From contig JAURXW010000356.1 in the NCBI GenBank assembly GCA_030654205.1, positions 1-5,235 of the forward strand: a stretch of 5,235 nucleotides of DNA, written 5' to 3'. The position numbers were made by a program, and so were the translations under genes. Positions 1 through 5,235 of the stretch are shown piece by piece. Within the stretch, counting starts at the first letter, position 1. Each line of letters begins with the position of its first letter. This DNA is from Bacteriovorax sp. GTDB lineage: Bacteria; Bdellovibrionota; Bacteriovoracia; Bacteriovoracales; Bacteriovoracaceae. Under the pieces are notes generated by a model. The model worked only from the letters and a program-made list of their open reading frames with translations. It was not told the DNA's origin and searched no databases.

Positions 1-758
1 ATATGATGTTGATTATTGAGTAAAATAGTTGATGTCATTGAACCTTCGTCGGTGTGCTTTAAAAGGTTTTTAAGTTCTGGAGCAATTCCATCTTCGGTAA
101 TTTCGTCAAGATTTGTAATCGTCATTGTTGAAAACGCTTCAGGTAAAATACTATTGACTCTGTATAGTTTAACGACTTCTTCCATTTGGCCTTTGCCAAG
201 TTTTGGCATAACGTCTTTTGGAATTGAATAATCGATAAGTGTATATTTAAAGTTAAGTCGAGCATCTTTAATATTATTTTTAAAATATGTATTTTTTACA
301 TCTTGTTCTGAAATAGAAATAGTAGGAGAGATAACTCGATTTATAAAATAGCTATATTCAATTGCTTCTCGTAAAGTTTCAAAATATTCGTCGAAGGTTG
401 AACCCTGTTTTTTTAAAAAGTTCATAAGTTCTTTGCGATCTACATTTAATTTTTTTTCATTACCTTTTATTTGGGCTTCAACTTGATCATCAGTAATTGT
501 GTACCCTAGTTCAGTTAACTTCGAGCGAATAAGAAATTTATTAATAGAAATATTTACGAGCTCTTCAGTTGTAAAACTATTTTTATCGTAAATCATGGCA
601 GCAACATTTCTTTTAATGGCCAAGTTTTTTGAAATTCTCATTATCTGGGAAAGAGTAATAATGTTTTCATCGACGATGGCGCTAATCTTATCTAGAAGCT
701 TTGCTTGTGCCAGTGATTGAAATAAAAAAATAAAGAGAAAAAAAGATGCTAATTTCAT
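1..758 (-). CDS. SurA-like periplasmic chaperone, C-terminus cut by the left window edge
   Basis: The minus frame from ATG at 758-756 stays open to base 1, giving 252 complete codons and no stop. Residues 1-19 form a signal peptide (Lys2, a Phe/Leu-rich core, then AQA before Lys20), so the product should be exported to the periplasm. The mature start, KLLDKISAIVDENIITLSQI (20-39), has the typical opening of SurA N-terminal domains. Residues 63-160 continue that helical chaperone fold (ITDDQVEAQI, FDEYFETLREAI, then ISEQDVKNTYF). From about 167 a parvulin-type region begins (FKYTLIDYSIP, later DEGSMTSTILLNNQHH). It lacks the usual His of the first strand (Tyr in its place) and any GGDLG-like loop, so isomerase activity is doubtful. 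SurA proteins bind unfolded outer-membrane proteins in the periplasm; that role here is inferred from family. No strong Shine-Dalgarno precedes the ATG. A promoter candidate lies about 40 bases upstream. surA is the likely name, but the visible part cannot separate it from other SurA_N proteins. Confidence 0.85.
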   Translation of the reverse strand, partial: MKLASFFLFIFLFQSLAQAKLLDKISAIVDENIITLSQIMRISKNLAIKRNVAAMIYDKNSFTTEELVNISINKFLIRSKLTELGYTITDDQVEAQIKGNEKKLNVDRKELMNFLKKQGSTFDEYFETLREAIEYSYFINRVISPTISISEQDVKNTYFKNNIKDARLNFKYTLIDYSIPKDVMPKLGKGQMEEVVKLYRVNSILPEAFSTMTITNLDEITEDGIAPELKNLLKHTDEGSMTSTILLNNQHH

Positions 759-796
759 TGATAACCCACTCTCAAATAGTAAGATATTTAGAGTAA

Positions 797-825
797 GTTA
801 TATGATTCTTATAAACAAGTCGCAA
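797..825 (-). promoter_or_regulatory. Candidate sigma70-type promoter for the SurA-like gene
   Basis: On the minus strand TTGCGA (825-820) and TATAAC (802-797) are separated by exactly 17 bases. They match the -35 and -10 consensus at 4 of 6 and 5 of 6 positions. Transcription would start near 790, leaving a leader of about 30 bases before the ATG at 758. The 86-base gap is the widest break between the three small genes, which fits a separate start here. Such matches arise by chance in AT-rich DNA, so this is a candidate only. Readthrough from the lipoprotein gene is also possible because no terminator is visible in the gap. Confidence 0.45.
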
Positions 826-844
826 GAAATAAGATTTTATGAAA

Positions 845-1258
845 TTAGTGACATTTAAATTTCATTTCGACGGTATAGCCTTTACCTAATGCTTCATCCA
901 TTGCAGCACCGCCAAGTCCAACTGTTCTGCCCGTTTTTTGTTGATTTCGGTTATCGGCAGTAGTCATAATTCCACCGCCAAAAATTTGAGCGGCCTTAGA
1001 GACTTGCTTGCCCGCGTTATAGGTACCTTCGTCAATATTGCCGGTGTATTTTTTATTTTCAGAAACGATATAGGCACTTTGGTGAAATTCGTCACAATAA
1101 TTATTGGCCTGTCGGATAGCACTTTGATTAGCAGAATCGACATCATCAGTAGTGATTGCTACCCGGTGGACACCATCTTCTCCTGGTCTAACGTCAGGAT
1201 GGCTTGCACATGAGGTAGCAATTAACATTAAGATAACAAGTGAGAAATTCGTTTTCAT
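845..1258 (-). CDS. Small predicted lipoprotein of unknown function
   Basis: I do not recognise this protein. From the ATG at 1258-1256 it is 137 residues. Residues 1-16 are a lipoprotein signal peptide (Lys2, a Leu/Ile/Val core, then IATS) followed by Cys17, the expected lipidation site. The -3 residue is Ala, not the commoner Leu, so the lipobox is slightly weak. Ala18 at +2 would suggest the outer membrane under the E. coli Lol rule. The mature part has two further cysteines, Cys55 (in NNYCDEF) and Cys136 next to the C-terminus (KFKCH), a plausible disulfide pair. Between them lies a Gly-rich stretch (about 92-128) with GGG, GLGG and GKG. An in-frame TTG at 1267 would add three residues; I prefer the ATG because Met-Lys then opens the signal peptide directly. 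No Shine-Dalgarno is visible for either. The gene starts 15 bases after the isomerase stop, so the two are probably cotranscribed. G+C is about 41% by hand count, above its neighbours. Confidence 0.8.
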   Translation of the reverse strand: MKTNFSLVILMLIATSCASHPDVRPGEDGVHRVAITTDDVDSANQSAIRQANNYCDEFHQSAYIVSENKKYTGNIDEGTYNAGKQVSKAAQIFGGGIMTTADNRNQQKTGRTVGLGGAAMDEALGKGYTVEMKFKCH

Positions 1259-1273
1259 GTGAGACAACGCAAT

Positions 1274-2113
1274 TTATTTTAAAAATTCTTTATTAATTTT
1301 AATTTGGGCACCCTTTCGACTATCGTTGAAATAATCTTCGAGAATTTTATCTCGTTTTTGGTCATAAACAATTTTTTTATAAATTGCTGGATCTACTTCT
1401 TTCCACTCATGGACACCTAAAACTTTAATTATATGAAGTCCAAATTGAGTGCGAATTGGCGGAGAAATATAACCATTAGCTTTACCATTAATAGCTTTGA
1501 AAAACTCAGGCGCATATTTTACAGCGGGCAAAAATCCTAAATCACCACCGGCCGGGGCCGTAGAGCTTTGAGAATATTTATTAGCAAGTTCTGGCCATAA
1601 TTGTGGCTTTGCTTGAAGTTGTTTGTAAACTTCTACAGCTTTTCTTGCAGCTTCTTGTGTTTCTTCTTTTTCAGGAGCAACTCTAATTCTAAATAAAATA
1701 TGAGCTGTTCTGTATTCTTTGTTTTTAGCGTAATAATCTTGGGCTTCTTTGTCAGAAACAAGAATTGCTTGAAGTTTTTTTTCTAAATCTCTAGAGATTT
1801 GTGCATGATAGAGAACATCTTCCATTTTAGCTTTTACGACAGGATCTTCATTAAGTTTTGCTTCTTTAGCTTTCTTAATTCCAATTTCTCGATTTATGAT
1901 ATCATTGAGAACTTTATCTTTAGTTACAACTTTATCAGAAACAAACATTAAGTTTTGTTCATAAGCTTGTTCAAGTTGAGCTTTTTTTATTTCAATTCCA
2001 TTAACTGTCGCTACAACTGGATCGCCCGCTGGTGCAGTCTGAGCGGTTTGCGCCAGTGCTGAAAATGAAATGAGAAATGAAGTTAATACTAATAGATTTG
2101 ATTTTTTCATCAT
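1274..2113 (-). CDS. Exported PpiC/parvulin-type peptidyl-prolyl cis-trans isomerase
   Basis: This 279-residue protein should catalyse cis-trans isomerisation of prolyl bonds during folding of exported proteins in the periplasm. Residues 1-21 are a signal peptide (Met-Met-Lys-Lys, a hydrophobic core, then ALA before Gln22). There is no lipobox Cys, so the mature protein is probably soluble. Residues 32-125 form a SurA/PrsA-type helical domain opening with PVVATVNGIEIKKAQLEQAY. Residues 134-234 are the parvulin domain. Its hallmarks are all present: His138 in RTAHIL, GGDLGF at 189-194, and Phe224 and His227 in QFGLHIIKVL. A charged tail (235-279) follows. The length suits a single-domain PrsA/PpiC-like foldase. 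Two ATGs lie in tandem at 2113 and 2110; AGGA lies 5 bases before the first and 8 before the second, so either may be used. The gene follows mfd after 102 bases and precedes the lipoprotein gene by 15. The family call is firm; the exact subfamily name is not. Confidence 0.93.
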   Translation of the reverse strand: MMKKSNLLVLTSFLISFSALAQTAQTAPAGDPVVATVNGIEIKKAQLEQAYEQNLMFVSDKVVTKDKVLNDIINREIGIKKAKEAKLNEDPVVKAKMEDVLYHAQISRDLEKKLQAILVSDKEAQDYYAKNKEYRTAHILFRIRVAPEKEETQEAARKAVEVYKQLQAKPQLWPELANKYSQSSTAPAGGDLGFLPAVKYAPEFFKAINGKANGYISPPIRTQFGLHIIKVLGVHEWKEVDPAIYKKIVYDQKRDKILEDYFNDSRKGAQIKINKEFLK

Positions 2114-2118
2114 TTGAT

Positions 2119-2122
2119 TCCT
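2119..2122 (-). promoter_or_regulatory. Ribosome binding site of the PpiC-type isomerase gene
   Basis: AGGA on the minus strand lies 5 bases before the ATG at 2113 and 8 before the ATG at 2110. It is the clearest Shine-Dalgarno in the window. The 8-base spacing slightly favours the second ATG, which would shorten the protein by one Met without changing the mature product. Confidence 0.6.
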
Positions 2123-2177
2123 GATTATTCCTAGAAAAAGTTATTCTAAAACGTCTAAATTAGTTTGATACATATTA

Positions 2178-2186
2178 ATGATAGCA
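2178..2186 (-). promoter_or_regulatory. Candidate extended -10 promoter for the isomerase-lipoprotein pair
   Basis: TGCTATCAT on the minus strand (2186-2178) fits the extended -10 form TGnTATAAT with one mismatch in the hexamer. No good -35 lies 16-18 bases upstream; the nearest likeness, TTGTTC, is 21 bases away. Extended -10 promoters can work without a -35. Transcription would begin near 2171, giving a leader of about 58 bases. The rest of the 102-base gap shows no hairpin with a T-run, so the isomerase could also be reached by readthrough from mfd. Confidence 0.35.
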
Positions 2187-2215
2187 GAAAAATAAATTAA
2201 GGAAGAACAAAATCA

Positions 2216-5200
2216 CTAAGATGGAATTATTTGCTGCGAAATATCCTTAGAAAACTTGAGTAAATCATTTTGAGTAACATTTGTTTTATGTTGATAAATA
2301 ACACGATAATCTGGAGTGAATTGATAAACTTTTGGTCTTGAAATAAAGAAACTTACAACTTTATCCCTCAAATCAGGACTAGATTCTAAAAAACCACGAT
2401 CAAACTTTAATGTAATTGTGACTCCGCCAACTTGTACTGATTTAAGACCTAGCGTTTGTAAGTGAATTCGCGTTTCTAAAACAACAAATAAATTAGATAA
2501 TTCTTCACTAAAAAGTCCATATACATCTTGAAACTCGTCTTTAATATTTTCTAATAAAGAAAGAGATTCACAATTTGAAAGCCTTTTGTATTGTTTTAAG
2601 CGCTCGCCAGGATCATTAATATAATGATTAGGTATAAATGCCGGAAAGGGAGTAAGAATTTCAATATCTTTTTTGAGGATTTTCCTTTCACCTTTAATTT
2701 CGTGAATAGCTTCTTTTAAAAGTTCCATATAAAGCTCAAGTCCTACAGCTTCAATATGACCTGATTGAGAGCCACCTAGAATATCACCCGCTCCTCTAAT
2801 TTCTAAATCGACTGAAGCAATGTTAAACCCAGATCCCATTTCAGCATAAGTTTGTAGTGCATGTAAGCGCTTTTGAGCAATAGTTGAAATTTCTCGCATT
2901 CTAGGAATAACAAAATAGGCGTAGGCTTTTTTATCTGAGCGGCCAATTCTTCCACGCAATTGATGTAATTGAGATAGTCCATAAGTATCAGCGCGGTCAA
3001 TAATCATAGTGTTGGCATTTGGAATATCAATCCCAGATTCTATTATAGTGGTGGCAACTAAAACCTGAAAAGATCCATTATAAAAAGAGTTAATACGATC
3101 TTCAAGTTCACGCTCACCCATTTGTCCGTGTGCAAATGCTATTTTTGCATCGGGAACTAGTTCTCGAATCGAGGCGGTGTATTCTTCAATATCATTAACT
3201 TTATTATGAACAATAAAAACTTGCCCACCTCTAAGTAGTTCTTTTTGGATGGCGGTTTGAATAGTTAATTCATCTTCTTTAATAACATAAGTTTTTATGG
3301 ACTGGCGTCGTGGAGGAGCTGTCTTTATAAGAGATAGATCTCTTAAACCTAAAAATGCCATTTGCAATGTACGAGGTATTGGGGTCGCGGTGAGAGTTAA
3401 GAAATCCACAGAAGCTTTCATGAGTTTTAATTTTTCTTTGTGACCAACTCCAAAACGCTGCTCTTCATCGACAATAACTAGTCCCAAATCACAAAATTTC
3501 AATTTATCTGATAACAGCTTGTGAGTACCAATTAAAATATCAATTTCACCTTTTTCGGCTTTGGCCAATATCTCTTTTGATTCTTTTGCAGATTTAAAAC
3601 GTGAAATAAATTCAATACGAACTGGAAATTCTTTAAAGCGTTTTGTAAATGAATTAAAATGTTGTAGCGCCAAGATAGTGGTTGGAACCAAAACAGCAAC
3701 TTGTTTTTTGTCTTCAACGGCTTTAAAAGCGGCACGCATGGCCACTTCTGTCTTTCCAAAACCAACATCACCACAGACTAAAAAATCCATGGGGACAGGT
3801 TTTTGCATGGCCTCGAGAACTTCTTCAATAGCACGAGCTTGATCGGGAGTTTCTTCAAAAGGAAAAGCCAATTCAAATTCTTTATAAAGATGATCTGGTT
3901 CAGAAAAAGCGAAAGCATGGGAAGATTGTCTTTCAGCTTGCAACTTTAGTAAATCAAAGGCCAGGACTTTGGCAGAAGTTCTAGCTCTTGATTTTAAAAG
4001 CTGAAATTTATTTGTACGCAAACTGTCTTTTTTTAAACCGGTATGAGAATCCGCATGTTTTTGGATTTGATTTAATTTATAAACAGGAACATAAACTTTA
4101 TCGTTTTCAGCATATTTTAAAACTAAAAAATCTGTTTTATCACCAGCAATATTAAGCGCCTCAAGCCCTAAGTATTCACCAACACCATATTCACTATGAA
4201 TAACAAAATCACCAACCTTAAGAGTTGCAATTTGTTCAGCGAAAAGATCGAGATCAACCTTAGAAGTTCTTTGAACTTTATTCTTTTTAGCAGCAAATAA
4301 ATCACCATCTGTAATAATTAAAAAATTTTCACCCTCATAGTAAAACCCTTCTGAAACCTTAAAAGGAAGAAATTCTATTCTTTCTTTTAATTCTCGCGGG
4401 TAATCTTGAAGGTCAATCAAGTGCTGAATTTCAGCTTTTGATGATTCACTGTAAGATGAAAAATAAATCTTGCCGACGAATTCAAAATGTTTACCAAGGA
4501 AATTTAAAGCGGCTTTAATATATTCTGGTTTAGTCAAAGCGGGGTTTATAAATTGATTTAAAAAAGTTTTAGTTTTAATAAGGCGTAAGTCGATTGTATC
4601 CGAAACATCGCTAAAGGTCATACTGAGATTTAACTGATCAATCATAATAACTTTCTTAGATTCTAAGTCTTTAAAAAAGTTAAAATCATAAAGTAGATTA
4701 TAATGAGGTAAAATGTTTTCACTATTTAAATTTTGCTCTTCATTTTCAAACTCTACTCTTAAAGTCTCATTTAATTCTAGAAATCCTCGAAAAGTTTCGT
4801 TGGCATTTAAAACTGAAACCATGCAGTCGTTAATATTGAAAAAATCAAAAAGAGTACCGGCTTGCTTGAAAAAAAGAGGTATATAAACGGGATAATTTTC
4901 AAAAAGTTGCCCTTCTGCCAGTCTTGCAAAAAGTGCTTTGCGAAATTCAAATTTATTTTTAAAACTAGGGCCTAATTGTGGAAGATTTTCTCTTAATGTA
5001 ACTGGGAATTCGTGTGTTGAAAAAATACCTGCTGCCGGGGCAATAATGACTTTGGACAAACTTTTTTCACGAATAGTTTTTTGGGTATCAAGATCTATTT
5101 GATGAATAGACTCTATAAGATCATCAAAATAAGAAAGTCTGACAGGGGCAGAACCTATGGGATAAATATCAAAAATTTGTCCTTTTTGTATAAATGTTCC

Positions 5201-5235
5201 AGGTTCTTCAACGGATGTGGCAGATGAATAGCCAA
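2216..5235 (-). CDS. mfd: Transcription-repair coupling factor Mfd, N-terminus cut by the right window edge
   Basis: Mfd is an ATP-driven DNA translocase that pushes stalled RNA polymerase off damaged templates and recruits UvrA. The frame is open from 5233 to the TAG at 2218-2216, giving 1005 codons; by comparison with the 1148-residue E. coli protein roughly 140-150 residues are missing. Counting from 5233, residues 1-60 lie in the UvrB-like UvrA-binding module (PGTFIQKGQIFDIYP, then VRLSYFDD). About 338-393 is the CarD-like RNA-polymerase-interacting domain (KVGDFVIHSEYGVGEYLGLE, KVYVPVYKLNQI). The RecG-like motor carries Walker A GDVGFGKTE (488-496), Walker B DEEQ (589-592), TATPIPRTL (615-623), IIESGIDIP (730-738) and QLRGRIGR (758-765). 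The TRG translocation motif spans about 789-833, and the C-terminal D7/TRCF domain runs from 859 to the end. All motor motifs are intact, so the protein should be active. A TTG at 5059 is not the start, because conserved Mfd sequence continues upstream of it. Confidence 0.98.
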   Translation of the reverse strand, partial: GYSSATSVEEPGTFIQKGQIFDIYPIGSAPVRLSYFDDLIESIHQIDLDTQKTIREKSLSKVIIAPAAGIFSTHEFPVTLRENLPQLGPSFKNKFEFRKALFARLAEGQLFENYPVYIPLFFKQAGTLFDFFNINDCMVSVLNANETFRGFLELNETLRVEFENEEQNLNSENILPHYNLLYDFNFFKDLESKKVIMIDQLNLSMTFSDVSDTIDLRLIKTKTFLNQFINPALTKPEYIKAALNFLGKHFEFVGKIYFSSYSESSKAEIQHLIDLQDYPRELKERIEFLPFKVSEGFYYEGENFLIITDGDLFAAKKNKVQRTSKVDLDLFAEQIATLKVGDFVIHSEYGVGEYLGLEALNIAGDKTDFLVLKYAENDKVYVPVYKLNQIQKHADSHTGLKKDSLRTNKFQLLKSRARTSAKVLAFDLLKLQAERQSSHAFAFSEPDHLYKEFELAFPFEETPDQARAIEEVLEAMQKPVPMDFLVCGDVGFGKTEVAMRAAFKAVEDKKQVAVLVPTTILALQHFNSFTKRFKEFPVRIEFISRFKSAKESKEILAKAEKGEIDILIGTHKLLSDKLKFCDLGLVIVDEEQRFGVGHKEKLKLMKASVDFLTLTATPIPRTLQMAFLGLRDLSLIKTAPPRRQSIKTYVIKEDELTIQTAIQKELLRGGQVFIVHNKVNDIEEYTASIRELVPDAKIAFAHGQMGERELEDRINSFYNGSFQVLVATTIIESGIDIPNANTMIIDRADTYGLSQLHQLRGRIGRSDKKAYAYFVIPRMREISTIAQKRLHALQTYAEMGSGFNIASVDLEIRGAGDILGGSQSGHIEAVGLELYMELLKEAIHEIKGERKILKKDIEILTPFPAFIPNHYINDPGERLKQYKRLSNCESLSLLENIKDEFQDVYGLFSEELSNLFVVLETRIHLQTLGLKSVQVGGVTITLKFDRGFLESSPDLRDKVVSFFISRPKVYQFTPDYRVIYQHKTNVTQNDLLKFSKDISQQIIPS

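Noticed and set aside
16..231. Open frame of 71 codons on the plus strand
   Set aside because: It lies antisense to the SurA-like gene, which has a signal peptide and family motifs; this frame has no recognisable protein features.
807..834. Inverted repeat TCTTAT/ATAAGA with a 16-base loop between the lipoprotein and SurA-like genes, considered as a terminator or operator
   Set aside because: The arms are only 6 AT-rich base pairs with a long loop and no T-run after them, and they overlap the candidate promoter. Chance occurrence is likely in this composition.
938..1213. Open frame of 91 codons on the plus strand
   Set aside because: It is antisense to the lipoprotein gene, which has a signal peptide and lipobox. 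The hydrophobic look of this frame is a by-product of reading those codons backwards.
2142..2175. Repeated TCTAAA units and AT-rich dyads in the mfd-isomerase gap, considered as a terminator or regulator site
   Set aside because: No stable GC stem or T-run is present, and the repeats are too short to distinguish from background.
3561..3842. Open frame of 93 codons on the plus strand within mfd
   Set aside because: It is antisense to the conserved Walker A region of mfd and shows no family motif.
1..5235. A new defence, mobile or accessory system
   Set aside because: All coding space is accounted for by Mfd, two folding factors and one small lipoprotein. There are no integrase, transposase, toxin, nuclease or CRISPR-like features.

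Overview
This 5.2 kb window is AT-rich (about one third G+C) and every gene reads on the minus strand. The Mfd protein, the signal peptides of the other three products and the gene order (mfd, a parvulin isomerase, then a SurA-like chaperone) point to a Gram-negative bacterium. The Bdellovibrionota (Bdellovibrio/Bacteriovorax relatives) fit best. That placement rests on the look of the Mfd sequence from memory, not on a search.

Read in the direction of transcription (right to left): 5235-2216 is mfd, the transcription-repair coupling factor, with its N-terminus beyond the right edge. A 102-base gap (2215-2114) carries a possible promoter and the ribosome binding site of the next gene. 2113-1274 is an exported PpiC/parvulin peptidyl-prolyl isomerase with a full active-site set. 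Fifteen bases later comes a small lipoprotein gene (1258-845). An 86-base gap (844-759) holds a good promoter candidate. From 758 to the left edge runs a SurA-like periplasmic chaperone gene, open at its C-terminal end.

Two genes run off the window and are easy to miss or mis-start. The SurA-like gene has no stop inside the window, and the mfd frame stays open through 5235, so a TTG at 5059 is an internal leucine codon and not the start.

The three small genes form an envelope-biogenesis group: an active prolyl isomerase, a lipoprotein of unknown role, and a chaperone whose visible parvulin region looks degenerate. Mfd acts in the cytoplasm on stalled RNA polymerase and is probably a neighbour by ancestry more than by function. 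I see no RNA genes, mobile elements, CRISPR arrays or clear rho-independent terminators, and no evidence of a new defence or accessory system. The most open questions are the unidentified lipoprotein and how the two chaperone-type proteins divide their work.
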